24,777 nt of DNA, from positions 1 to 24,777 of the forward strand of contig CAMLIT010000064.1 in NCBI GenBank assembly GCA_946480295.1. The letters run 5' to 3'. Both the position numbers and the translations under genes were made by a program. The first letter of the stretch is position 1, and each line of letters opens with the position of its first letter. Shown here in pieces: positions 7,824 to 16,411 of this stretch. The notes beneath the pieces were generated by a model. That model made no database searches and was not told where the DNA came from. It saw only the letters and a program-made list of their open reading frames with translations. Origin of the DNA: an uncultured Gemmatimonadota bacterium (GTDB lineage Bacteria > Gemmatimonadota > Gemmatimonadetes > Gemmatimonadales > Gemmatimonadaceae).

Positions 7824-9617
7824 ATGTGCGGAATCGCTGCCCAATTCGCCTATGACCGTCGCGCCGAGGCTCCCGATCGTGCCTCTCTCGAGCGCACCTG
7901 CGACCGGATGCGCTGCCGCGGCCCTGACGGTGCCGGCCTCTGGTGGAGCCCGGACGGCCGCGTCGGCCTCGGCCATCGCCGACTCGCCATCATCGACCTG
8001 AGCGAGCGCGGCGCGCAGCCGATGCACGACCGCGCCGCGGGCACCTCCATCTCCTTCAACGGCGAGATCTACAACTACCGCGCCCTGCGGACCGCGCTCG
8101 AGGCGAAGGGGCACCGCTTCGAGTCCGAGTCCGACACCGAGGTCCTCCTGCACCTCTACGCCGAGCACGGCGAGGCGATGGTGGAGCACCTGCGCGGCAT
8201 GTTCGCCTTCGCGCTCTGGGACGAGCGGCGGGGCATCATGCTCCTCGCGCGGGATCCGTTCGGCATCAAGCCGCTGTACGTGGCCGACGACGGGCACGCG
8301 CTCCGCGCGGCGTCCGAGGTGAAGGCGCTGCTCGCCGGCGGCGGCGTGGACACGAGCCCGGAGCCGGCGGGCCACGTTGGCCTCCAGCTCTTCGGGCACG
8401 TGCCCGAGCCGTACACGCTCTACCGCGGCGTCCGCGCGCTCCCCGCCGGGCACGTGCTGCGCGTCGCGCGGGATGGCCGGCCGGTCGTCCGGCGTTATGC
8501 GGACCTCGGCGCGATGCTCCGCGAGGCCGAAGGCGCGGCGGCGCCTGCCGACCAGGCCGACGCGCAGCGGCTCCTCCGCGAGGCGATGCGCGACACGGTG
8601 CGGCACCATCTCGTCGCGGACGTGGACGTCGGCGTCTTCCTCTCGGCCGGCCTGGATTCGACCACGCTCGCCGCCCTCGCCGCCGGCGTCGGCGGACGGC
8701 TGCGCACCGTCACCCTCGGCTTCGCGGAGTTCCGCGGCACGGCGCACGACGAGACGCCGCTCGCCGAGCAGGTCGCCCGGGCCTACGGCGCCGACCATCA
8801 CACGATCTGGGTGACGCGCGACGATTTCCGGGGTGAGCTCGAGCGGCTGGTGGATCGCATGGACCAGCCGAGCATCGATGGCGTGAACAGCTACTTCGTC
8901 GCCCGCGCGGCGGCGGCGGCGGGCCTCAAGGTGGCGCTCTCCGGCCTCGGCGGCGACGAGCTGTTCGGCGGCTATCCCAGCTTCCGCGAGCTGCCGCGCA
9001 CGGTGCACACGGTGCGGCGCCTCCCCGGTGCCGCGCTCCTCGGACGCGGCGCGCGCGCGCTCTCCGCGCCGCTCATCGCCGCGCTCACGTCGCCGAAGTA
9101 CGCCAGCGTGCTCGAATACGGCTCCGACTGGGGCGGCGCGTACCTGCTGCGACGCGCGCTGCGGCTCCCGTGGGAGCTGCCGCGCGTCCTGGACCGGGCG
9201 CTCGTCGTCGAGGGGCTGCGCGAGCTCGCCGTCCGCGAGCGGCTGAACGAGACGGTCCAGGGGATCGCCACCGATCGGCTGAAGGTGTCCGCGCTGGAGA
9301 CGGCGTGGTACATGCGCAACCAGCTCCTGCGGGACACCGACTGGGCCAGCATGAGCCACTCGCTGGAGGTGCGCGTCCCCCTGGTGGACTGGACGCTCTG
9401 GCAGCGGATCGCGCCGCTGCTCGCCGCGCATCCCACGCTCGGCAAGCGCGCGATGGCGGGCACGCCCGACCAGGCGCTGCCCGACACCGTCCTCCATCGG
9501 AAGAAGACCGGATTCCTGATCCCCACGCGCGACTGGCTCCTCGGCGGTGGCGACACGCGCTACGCCGAGCGCGGCCTGCGGGGCTGGGCCCGATACGTCC
9601 ACGAGCGCGCCGCCTGA
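7824..9617 (+). CDS. asnB: Asparagine-synthase-type glutamine amidotransferase
   Basis: Class II glutamine-dependent amidotransferase of the AsnB type (597 residues). The N-terminal Ntn domain hydrolyses glutamine: C2 becomes the nucleophile after Met removal, with RGPDG (32-36), SFNGEIYN (77-84) and the ammonia-side ARDPFGIKPLY (142-152). The C-terminal synthetase domain has the ATP pyrophosphatase loop SAGLDST (274-280; the usual form is SGGLDSS), LSGLGGDELFGGY (372-384), SHSLEVRVPLVD (511-522) and KTGFLIPTRDWL (561-572). The start is set at 7824 because MCGI must be N-terminal; the open frame upstream to 7596 (TTG) is leader sequence. AsnB paralogues are frequent in polysaccharide clusters, where they may amidate a uronic acid; making free asparagine is the alternative. 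It is 2 bases from the next gene. Confidence 0.92.
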   Translation: MCGIAAQFAYDRRAEAPDRASLERTCDRMRCRGPDGAGLWWSPDGRVGLGHRRLAIIDLSERGAQPMHDRAAGTSISFNGEIYNYRALRTALEAKGHRFESESDTEVLLHLYAEHGEAMVEHLRGMFAFALWDERRGIMLLARDPFGIKPLYVADDGHALRAASEVKALLAGGGVDTSPEPAGHVGLQLFGHVPEPYTLYRGVRALPAGHVLRVARDGRPVVRRYADLGAMLREAEGAAAPADQADAQRLLREAMRDTVRHHLVADVDVGVFLSAGLDSTTLAALAAGVGGRLRTVTLGFAEFRGTAHDETPLAEQVARAYGADHHTIWVTRDDFRGELERLVDRMDQPSIDGVNSYFVARAAAAAGLKVALSGLGGDELFGGYPSFRELPRTVHTVRRLPGAALLGRGARALSAPLIAALTSPKYASVLEYGSDWGGAYLLRRALRLPWELPRVLDRALVVEGLRELAVRERLNETVQGIATDRLKVSALETAWYMRNQLLRDTDWASMSHSLEVRVPLVDWTLWQRIAPLLAAHPTLGKRAMAGTPDQALPDTVLHRKKTGFLIPTRDWLLGGGDTRYAERGLRGWARYVHERAA

Positions 9618-9619
9618 CG

Positions 9620-10744
9620 ATGCGGATCCTCGCCCTGGTCACCGACGCGTACGGCTGTCGCGGCGGCATGGCCAAGTTCAACCGCGACATGCTCGACGCG
9701 CTGTGCGCGATGCCCGGGTGCGACGAGGTGCTTGCCCTCCCGCGCACGCTGCACGAGCCGATCGACGGCGTCCCCGAGCGCCTGCGCTTCGACCTGCGCT
9801 CGCTCGGCGGCAAGCACCGCTATGCGCGGCGCCTCGTGCGCGTCCTGCCGACGGTGGGCCGCGTGGACGTGGTCATCTGCGCCCACATCCGGCTCCTCCC
9901 CCTCGCCTGGATCGCCGCGCGCTGGAAGCAGGCGCCGCTCGTCCTCGTCGTGCACGGCGTCGAGGCCTGGCAGCCGCAGGAGAGCGTCGTGACGAACCGG
10001 CTCGTGCGCTCGATCGACGCCTTCGTCACCGTGAGCGAGCACACGCGGCAGCGCTTCTCGACGTGGGCCCGGCCGCGCACGCCGCACGGCTTCGTCGTCC
10101 CCAACACCATCGACCCGGCGCGCTTCGGGCCGGGCGCGAAGCCCGCGCACCTGCTCGAGCGCTACGGCCTGCGCGACCGCACGGTGCTCCTCACGGTGAG
10201 CCGTCTCTCGGCGGAGGAGCGCTACAAGGGCCACGACGAGATGCTCGAGCTGCTGCCGCGCCTCGCGCTCGACGTCCCCGACATCGCCTATCTCGTCGTG
10301 GGCGACGGGGACGATCGCCCACGGCTCCACGGCAAGGCGGCCGCGCTCGGCGTTGCCGACCGCGTCGTCTTCGCCGGACACGTGCCCGAGGCGGAGAAGC
10401 CCGACCACTACAGACTGGCGGACGCGTTCGTGATGCCGGGGCGCGGCGAGGGCTTCGGCATCGTCTACCTCGAGGCGGCCGCGTGCGGCATCCCCGTGGT
10501 GGCGAGCAGCGCCGACGCGAGCCACGAGGCGGTCCTCGAGGGAGTCCTCGGCGAGATCGCGAATCCTGATGACCCGGAGTCCATCCGGCGGGCCGTCCTC
10601 GCCGCGCTCGCCCGCGGGCGCGGCGAGGTGCCGCCGGAACTGGAGCAATTCTCGACCGCGCGCTTCGCCGCGCGCTGGGAGGTACTGATGAACGAGGTGG
10701 TGACCGAGGAGCATGCGACGCGCCGCACCGCGGGGGTTGCCTGA
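9620..10744 (+). CDS. GT4 glycosyltransferase
   Basis: GT-B fold GT4 glycosyltransferase, 374 residues. Visible marks: RILALVTDAYGCRGGMAKFN (2-21) with the Gly-rich acceptor loop, VVHGVEAW (110-117), SEHTRQRF (139-146), donor-domain start LLTVSRLSAEERYKGHD (190-206), VVGDGDDRPRL (226-236), and the E-x7-E motif EGFGIVYLE (277-285) followed by AAACGIPVV (286-294). The ATG at 9620 comes 2 bases after the amidotransferase stop, and its own TGA overlaps the next ATG by one base (TGATG at 10742-10746), so translation is very likely coupled. The frame is open well upstream but that part is antiframe to the amidotransferase gene. Acceptor and donor are unknown. Confidence 0.9.
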   Translation: MRILALVTDAYGCRGGMAKFNRDMLDALCAMPGCDEVLALPRTLHEPIDGVPERLRFDLRSLGGKHRYARRLVRVLPTVGRVDVVICAHIRLLPLAWIAARWKQAPLVLVVHGVEAWQPQESVVTNRLVRSIDAFVTVSEHTRQRFSTWARPRTPHGFVVPNTIDPARFGPGAKPAHLLERYGLRDRTVLLTVSRLSAEERYKGHDEMLELLPRLALDVPDIAYLVVGDGDDRPRLHGKAAALGVADRVVFAGHVPEAEKPDHYRLADAFVMPGRGEGFGIVYLEAAACGIPVVASSADASHEAVLEGVLGEIANPDDPESIRRAVLAALARGRGEVPPELEQFSTARFAARWEVLMNEVVTEEHATRRTAGVA

Positions 10745-12540
10745 TGCGACGCGCCATCCGCGAGCTGCGCTATCTGCTGTCGCCGCGCGAGCAACGCAAC
10801 GCGATGATCCTCTTCGCCGCCATGATGGCGGGCGCCGTGCTGGAGATGTGCGCCGTCGGCGCGATCCCCGGCTTCGTGGCGCTCCTGACGAGTCCCGACC
10901 GGGTGCGCAGCCACGCCATCGGACGCGACATCCTCGGCCTGCTGCCGAGCCGCCCCGACCACATGCTGCTCGCCGCCGCCGCCGCGCTCCTCGCGCTGTA
11001 CGTCGTCAAGAACAGCTACGCCGCGACCGTCACTTATCTGCAGGCGCGCTTCGCGCTCAATCGACAGGTCTCGATCTCCCGGCGGCTGTTCGCGGCGTAC
11101 CTGCACAGCCCCTATCAGTACCATCTCCAGCGCAACACGGCGGAGCTCCTGCACCGCACCAACATCGACTCGCAGAACATCGTCGGGTGCCTGCTCTTCC
11201 CGGTGCTGCAGATGCTGATGGAGTGCCTGACGGCGTCGGCCATCCTGCTCCTGCTCTTCCTCGCCGAGCCGCTCATCTCGCTCGTCGCGCTCCTCGTGCT
11301 CGGCGGCGCGACCTTCGTCTTCATCCGCCTCATCCGCGCGCGGCTGCTGGTCTACGGCCGCGACCTGCAGGTCTACGGCGGGAAGATGATCCAGGCGATC
11401 AACGAGGGGCTGGGCAGCCTGAAGGTGACCAAGGTCTTCGGGCGCGAACGCCACTTCCTGCGCCTCTTCACCGAGTACGCCGAGCGCTACGCGGAGACCG
11501 CGCGCTTTCGCCAGGTGATGCAGGAGCTCCCGCGCCTGTTCCTCGAGGTCTGCGCGATGCTCGGTTTGCTGGGGGTCACGGCGATCCTGGTCTTCCAGCA
11601 TCGCCCCGTCATCTCGATGATCCCCGTGCTGTCGCTCCTCGCCGTCGCCGTGGTCCGCATGATCCCGTCCTTCAACCGGATCACCTCCTCGCTGACGGTG
11701 ATCCGCTACGGCATGCCGGCGCTCGACGCCGTGTACGAGGACATCTGGACGATCGACGCCGCCAACGCGGCGGCCGTCCCGGCCACCACCTCGACCCACG
11801 TGGCGCCCTTTGCCGCGAGCATCCAGCTCGACGGCGTGGACTTCGAGTATCCCGGCGCTCCGCGGCCGTCGCTCTCCGGCGTCTCGCTCGACATTCCGAA
11901 GGGGAGCGTGGTCGGCTTCGTCGGCCCGACGGGCGCCGGCAAGACGACGCTGGTGGACGTGGTCCTCGGGCTGCTGCATCCGACCCGCGGGCGCGTGCTC
12001 GTGGACGGGCGCGACATCCGCGAGCAGACGGACTGGTGGCGTCGACAGGTCGGCTACGTCCCTCAGGACATCTACCTCGTGGACGACACGATCCGGCGCA
12101 ACGTGGCGTTCGGCATCCCCGACGCCGAGATCGACGACGCGGCGGTGCGCCGGGCGATCGATGCCGCGCAGCTCGCGGAATTCGTGGATTCGCTCCCCGG
12201 CGGCCTGAACACCGTCGTCGGCGAGCGCGGCGTCCGCCTCTCCGGGGGCCAGCGGCAGCGCATCGGCATCGCCCGCGCGCTGTATCACGACCCCTCCGTG
12301 CTGATCCTCGACGAGGCGACGTCGTCGCTCGACAACGAGACCGAGCGCTACGTGATGCAGGCGGTGGATCACCTGCGCGGCAGCCGCACCATCATGATGA
12401 TCGCCCACCGCATGACGACGGTGCGCAATTGCGACCGCCTCTACCTGCTGCGCGGCGGCTGTGTCACGGGATGCGGCTCGTGGGAGGAGCTCCACCGCGA
12501 GAGCGGCGACTTCCGGCGGCTGCTCGGCGTCGGCGCATGA
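10744..12540 (+). CDS. ABC exporter with fused membrane and ATPase domains, PglK/MsbA-like flippase
   Basis: One-piece half transporter (598 residues) expected to work as a homodimer in the inner membrane and to flip a lipid-linked oligosaccharide. The first 330 residues hold about six membrane segments (around 22-48, 72-90, 150-173, 175-195, 270-287 and 290-310). The ATPase domain begins near 358: Walker A GPTGAGKTT (394-402), Q-loop in GYVPQDIYL, signature LSGGQ (499-503), Walker B LILDE (520-524), D-loop SSLD, and the switch histidine H555 (IAHRM). All catalytic residues are present. The TMD-NBD fusion and the glycan context point to a PglK-type flippase rather than a two-gene Wzm/Wzt exporter; a lipid or peptide exporter is possible. 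It overlaps both neighbours (TGATG upstream, ATGA downstream). Confidence 0.88.
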   Translation: MRRAIRELRYLLSPREQRNAMILFAAMMAGAVLEMCAVGAIPGFVALLTSPDRVRSHAIGRDILGLLPSRPDHMLLAAAAALLALYVVKNSYAATVTYLQARFALNRQVSISRRLFAAYLHSPYQYHLQRNTAELLHRTNIDSQNIVGCLLFPVLQMLMECLTASAILLLLFLAEPLISLVALLVLGGATFVFIRLIRARLLVYGRDLQVYGGKMIQAINEGLGSLKVTKVFGRERHFLRLFTEYAERYAETARFRQVMQELPRLFLEVCAMLGLLGVTAILVFQHRPVISMIPVLSLLAVAVVRMIPSFNRITSSLTVIRYGMPALDAVYEDIWTIDAANAAAVPATTSTHVAPFAASIQLDGVDFEYPGAPRPSLSGVSLDIPKGSVVGFVGPTGAGKTTLVDVVLGLLHPTRGRVLVDGRDIREQTDWWRRQVGYVPQDIYLVDDTIRRNVAFGIPDAEIDDAAVRRAIDAAQLAEFVDSLPGGLNTVVGERGVRLSGGQRQRIGIARALYHDPSVLILDEATSSLDNETERYVMQAVDHLRGSRTIMMIAHRMTTVRNCDRLYLLRGGCVTGCGSWEELHRESGDFRRLLGVGA

Positions 12541-13946
12541 ACGGGCACTCGTCAGGCACCGCCGCGCGCTGGCAGGCCGCGCCCGACCGGGAGCCGGCGA
12601 CGGCGACGGTCGAGACGACGGTCCCCGGGGCCGGATCGTCGGGCCCGGGCCGCGCGCTGCGTCGCGTGCTCATCGTCGCCCCTCACTTCCCGCCCTCGAA
12701 CCTCGCCTCGGTGCACCGCAGCCGCCTCTTCGCGCTGCACCTGCGGGAGTTCGGCTGGGAGCCGATCGTCGTCACCGTGCACCACGACTGGTACGAGGAG
12801 GCGCTCGACTGGAACCTCGCGGCGCTGGTGCCCGAGTGGCTGCGCGTCGAGCGCGTCGGCGCGCTCCCCACGCGCCCCGTGCGCCTCGTCGGCGACATCG
12901 GCATCCGCGGCTTCGCGCCGATGCTGCGCCGCATCGTACGCGTCGCGCGGCGCGAGTCGGCCGACTTTCTGTACGTGACCGTGCCGTCCTTCTACGGCGC
13001 GCTGCTCGGCCGCGCCGCTCACGCCCTCTGCGGCATCCCCTACGGCATCGACTACATCGATCCCTGGGTGCACCGCTGGCCGGGGAGCGAGCGCCGGTTC
13101 TCGAAGGGGTGGGCCAGCATGCACCTCGCCCGGCGGCTCGAGCCGCTCGCCGTGCGGCACGCGTCGCTCATCACCGGGGTCGCCGAGGGGTACTATCGCG
13201 ACGTGCTCACCCGGAATCCCCAGCTCCAGGAGTGCTGCGTCACCGCGGCCATGCCCTACGGCGGCGAGGCCAGCGATCACGACCGCGTGCGCGCGCTCGG
13301 GCTGCGGCCGTACCTGTTCCAGCGGGAGCCGGACGTGTTCCGCCTCGTCTACGCCGGGGCGATGCTGCCGCGCGCCTACGCGCCGCTCGAGGCGATCTTC
13401 CGCGCCATCGCCGCCGACCGGGACCGCTTCGCCAACGTGCGGCTGCAGTTCATCGGGACGGGCAGGTCGCCGAACGACACGAACGGGCACAACGTGAAGC
13501 CGCTCGCCGAGCGACACGGGCTGTGGGGCACCGTCGTCCACGAGCACCCGGCGCGCGTGCCGTATCTCGACGTCCTCGCGCACCTCGACGCCGCGGATGC
13601 CGTCTTCATCCTCGGCAGCACGGAGCCGCACTACACGCCGTCGAAGACGTACCAGGGCGTGCTCTCGGGAAAGCCCATCTTCGCCGTGCTGCATCAGGCG
13701 AGCACCGCGTGCGCCGTCCTTCGCGACACCGGCGCCGGCCGGGTGCTTGCCTTCGACGGCGAGACCGACGTCGCGCGCGTCCAGGCGACGTTCACCGACG
13801 AGTTCGAGCGCTTCCGCGCGTTCAGCGCCGCGTTCGACCCGGCGCGCGTGGACCGCGAGGCGTTCGAGGCGTATTCGGCGCGGAGCGTCACGCGCACGCT
13901 GGCCGGCGCGCTCGACGCGGCCACGGCGATCGCGCGCCGTTCCTGA
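12537..13946 (+). CDS. Glycosyltransferase, GT4-like without the usual E-x7-E motif
   Basis: GT-B fold glycosyltransferase of 469 residues. After a 40-residue Ala/Gly/Thr-rich N-terminal extension of no evident function comes RRVLIVAPHFPPSNLASVHR (42-61), typical of a polysaccharide-cluster subgroup whose N-domain begins PHFPP. IDYIDPWVHRWPG (171-183) is a second hallmark. The donor side shows RLVYAGAMLPRAYAPL (269-284), FIGTG (305-309) and YTPSKTYQGVLSGKPIFAVL (366-385), which takes the place of the E-x7-E box. The ATG overlaps the ABC gene stop (ATGA, 12537-12540), so the two are coupled, and the enzyme probably adds a sugar to the flippase substrate or works at the same assembly site. The first 40 residues could mean the true start is later, but no better start codon is seen. 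Confidence 0.82.
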   Translation: MNGHSSGTAARWQAAPDREPATATVETTVPGAGSSGPGRALRRVLIVAPHFPPSNLASVHRSRLFALHLREFGWEPIVVTVHHDWYEEALDWNLAALVPEWLRVERVGALPTRPVRLVGDIGIRGFAPMLRRIVRVARRESADFLYVTVPSFYGALLGRAAHALCGIPYGIDYIDPWVHRWPGSERRFSKGWASMHLARRLEPLAVRHASLITGVAEGYYRDVLTRNPQLQECCVTAAMPYGGEASDHDRVRALGLRPYLFQREPDVFRLVYAGAMLPRAYAPLEAIFRAIAADRDRFANVRLQFIGTGRSPNDTNGHNVKPLAERHGLWGTVVHEHPARVPYLDVLAHLDAADAVFILGSTEPHYTPSKTYQGVLSGKPIFAVLHQASTACAVLRDTGAGRVLAFDGETDVARVQATFTDEFERFRAFSAAFDPARVDREAFEAYSARSVTRTLAGALDAATAIARRS

Positions 13947-13962
13947 CAACCGCTCACGAGCC

Positions 13963-15168
13963 ATGCGACTCGGCGTTCTCGCCAGCCACCCGATCCAGTA
14001 TCAGGCGCCGCTCTTCCGCGCCCTCGCCGCGCGGATGGACGTGCAGGTGTACTTCGCGCACCGCCAGAGCCCCGCGCAGCAGGCGGCGGCCGGCTTCGGC
14101 GTTGCCTTCGACTGGGACGTGGACCTCCTGAGCGGGTACGCGCACGAGTTCCTCCCGAACCGTGCGTCGCGGCCGGACGTCGCACGCTTCCGCGGCTGCG
14201 ACACGCCGGCGATCGCCGACCGCGTCCGGCGCGGGCGCTTCGACGCCTTCCTCGTCGGCGGCTGGAACCTCAGGAGCTACTGGCAGGCGATCGCCGCCTG
14301 CCGGCTCACGCGCACGCCGGTCATGGTGCGCGGGGACTCGCAGCTCGGCACGCCGCGCAGCTGGCAGCGGCGCCTCGCGAACGAGGTGACCCACCGCGCG
14401 ATGCTGCGCGCCTTCGACGGCTTCCTCGTCGTCGGCCAGCGGCACCGCGAGTCCCTGCGCCACTACGGGGTAGCGGCGCATCGCCTGTACGATGCGCCGC
14501 ACTTCGTGGACAACGAGTGGTTCCGCGCCCGCGCCGCCGCCGCGGCGCCTGGACGCGCGGCCCTGCGCGCGGAGCTCGGGATCGGCGCGGAGGTGCCGGT
14601 CGCGCTCTTCGCGGGCAAGCTGATCCCGCTCAAGCGCGTGCGCGATCTCGTCCTCGCCGCGGCTCGGCTGCGCGCCGACGGGCGGGAGCTGGCGCTGGTG
14701 ATCGTCGGCTCCGGCCCGCTCGAGGCGGAACTGCGGGCGCTGGCCGCCGAGGCCGGGGTGCAGGTCGCGTTCGCCGGCTTCCGCAACCAGTCGGCGCTCC
14801 CGGCGTACTACGCGATCGCCGACGTCCTCGTCCTGCCCTCGGACAGCGAGACGTGGGGGCTCGTCGTCAACGAGGCGATGGCGAGTGGGCTCCCCGCGGT
14901 CGTCTCGGACGCCGTGGGCTGCGGCCCCGACCTCGTCACCGATGGCGTGACGGGCGCGGTCTTTCCAACCGGCGACGTGGACGCCCTCGCCGCCGCCATC
15001 GCCCGCGCGCTGCCCCTGCGTGGACTGCCCGAGACGCAGGACGCGCTCGCGGCGCGCATGGCGCGCTACTCGCTCGACGCGGCGGTGGGCGGCGTGGAAC
15101 ACGCGGTCCGGCAGCTCGCCCGACGCGGCAGCGCACCGTCCCGGGCGGTGACCCCCTCGGCCGCCTGA
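13963..15168 (+). CDS. GT4 glycosyltransferase
   Basis: GT-B fold GT4 glycosyltransferase, 401 residues, last gene of the rightward block. It starts LGVLASHPIQYQAPLFRAL (3-21), an N-terminus known from a group of GT4 enzymes with SHPIQY. MVRGDSQL (121-128), LFAGKLIPLKRVRDLV (215-230) and VIVGSGPLEAEL (247-258) follow. The donor motif is ETWGLVVNE (296-304), an E-x7-E, with AMASGLPAVVSDAVGCGPDL (305-324). The start is 16 bases after the preceding stop; only a weak CACGAG lies upstream. Its stop is 13 bases from the stop of the convergent acyltransferase gene, with no obvious terminator between them. The last 15 residues are low-complexity. Confidence 0.9.
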   Translation: MRLGVLASHPIQYQAPLFRALAARMDVQVYFAHRQSPAQQAAAGFGVAFDWDVDLLSGYAHEFLPNRASRPDVARFRGCDTPAIADRVRRGRFDAFLVGGWNLRSYWQAIAACRLTRTPVMVRGDSQLGTPRSWQRRLANEVTHRAMLRAFDGFLVVGQRHRESLRHYGVAAHRLYDAPHFVDNEWFRARAAAAAPGRAALRAELGIGAEVPVALFAGKLIPLKRVRDLVLAAARLRADGRELALVIVGSGPLEAELRALAAEAGVQVAFAGFRNQSALPAYYAIADVLVLPSDSETWGLVVNEAMASGLPAVVSDAVGCGPDLVTDGVTGAVFPTGDVDALAAAIARALPLRGLPETQDALAARMARYSLDAAVGGVEHAVRQLARRGSAPSRAVTPSAA

Positions 15169-15181
15169 TCCTGCGGTCGCC

Positions 15182-16411
15182 TCAGCCCTCCGGCGCGACC
15201 GCCGGTTGCGCCGCCTCACCCTGGGCGCCGCGCCAGCCGAGATGTCCGAGGCGGCCCTGCCTGATCGCGCGACGCGCCGGCTCCTCGATGTACCGCAGCG
15301 TCAGCACCGAGACGCCGATGGCGAGCACCACGTACGCCGCGAACGCGCCGATGCTCGTGCCGGGATTGAGCGGCAGTCCGGTGTGCTTGCCGACGACCGT
15401 GAGCCAGATCGACACCGGCACGTGGAGCAGGTACAGCGCGTAGCTGGCCTCGCCGAGCACGACGAGCTCCCGGCGCGAGAGCAGCCGTACGAGCACGCCG
15501 TCCCCGGTGGCAAGCAGCAGGATCGACCAGAGGAAGAGCGGCGCGAGGAGGCCGTCGTGCAGGAACGGGTACAGCGGATACGCCGCGAACATCAGCAGCG
15601 CGAGCGAGACTGCCGCGATCCCCAGCAGCGGCCATGTCACGTCCCGCCGCCGCGCGGGAACCTGCCGCGCCCGGCGGTCGAGCAGCCACTTCGCGCCCAG
15701 CAGGCCGATGACGAACTGCCAGAGGTGGAACAGCGGCTCGAAGCGGAGCGCGTTCACCCAGAAGTGGTCAGACACGTCGTACTGCGGGTACACCGCCCCG
15801 TCCGGCCGGAGGAGCACGTACGCGAGCGGCGCGAGCATCGCTGCCGCCCACGCGATCGTGACCGCCCTGCCGACGCGCCTCGTCGGCAGCGCGATCACCC
15901 CGAGGACGAGCAGCGGGAAGAGCGCGTAGAAGAATGCTTCCACGGAGAGGGACCACGACGGCAGGTTCCACACGGTCGCGTACTGGGGAATCCATGCCTG
16001 CGTGAGGCTCAGCGCAAGCGCGGCGGAGCGGCCCAGCTGCGCCGCGGCCGCCGCGTGCGTCGGCTGTTCGCGCATCACGCCGAGGAGGAAATACGGTGCG
16101 CTCACGATCAGCCCGACGAGGTACACCGGGTACACGCGGGCGAAGCGCGCGCGCCAGAACTCGCCACGCGTGATGTCGCCGGCGGCAAAGCGCTCGAGGT
16201 AGTTCCACCCGAGCACGAAGCCCGAGAGCACGAAGAAGAAGCTCACGCCGATGTACCCGCCGGTGACGAAGCGATCGGCGACGGGGATCGCGCGGATCTG
16301 CACCGGTGCGGCGTGGAAGAAGACGACGTACAGGGCGGCGAAGAAGCGTACGCTCGTCAGAGGCGCCACGTGGGAGCGGCGCCCCCGGGTCGCGCTCCCG
16401 GATTGGGGCAT
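15182..16411 (-). CDS. Acyltransferase-3 family membrane protein (OafA/YrhL-like)
   Basis: Integral membrane O-acyltransferase (about ten membrane spans, 409 residues), likely putting acetyl or another acyl group on sugar hydroxyls of the glycan. The catalytic histidine is H33 in FFHAAP, after LTSVRFFAALYVV (18-30); GVSFFFVLSGFVLGW (55-69), FWRARFARVYPVYLVG (85-100) and SWSLSVEAFFYALFPLL (152-168) are family hallmarks, and the C-terminus has SYALYLLHVPVSIWL and YIEEPAR. It is the short form, with no SGNH domain. I chose ATG 16411; the frame is open to an ATG at 16504, but the 31 extra residues are Arg-rich and would run through a perfect palindrome. It is alone on its strand, convergent with the preceding block and divergent from the next. 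Confidence 0.88.
   Translation of the reverse strand: MPQSGSATRGRRSHVAPLTSVRFFAALYVVFFHAAPVQIRAIPVADRFVTGGYIGVSFFFVLSGFVLGWNYLERFAAGDITRGEFWRARFARVYPVYLVGLIVSAPYFLLGVMREQPTHAAAAAQLGRSAALALSLTQAWIPQYATVWNLPSWSLSVEAFFYALFPLLVLGVIALPTRRVGRAVTIAWAAAMLAPLAYVLLRPDGAVYPQYDVSDHFWVNALRFEPLFHLWQFVIGLLGAKWLLDRRARQVPARRRDVTWPLLGIAAVSLALLMFAAYPLYPFLHDGLLAPLFLWSILLLATGDGVLVRLLSRRELVVLGEASYALYLLHVPVSIWLTVVGKHTGLPLNPGTSIGAFAAYVVLAIGVSVLTLRYIEEPARRAIRQGRLGHLGWRGAQGEAAQPAVAPEG

Noticed and set aside
7512..9602. Long open frame (about 696 codons) on the minus strand opposite the amidotransferase gene.
   Set aside because: It is rich in Arg, Ala, Glu and Val without any recognisable motif, while the plus strand encodes an unmistakable AsnB protein. 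Long antisense frames are expected at this GC content.
10713..12536. Plus-strand open frame upstream of and in frame with the glycosyltransferase that starts at 12537, suggesting a 1077-residue protein.
   Set aside because: The extra part overlaps the ABC transporter gene in another frame and is Arg/Pro/Ala-rich without motifs. The ATGA overlap at 12537 is the natural start.
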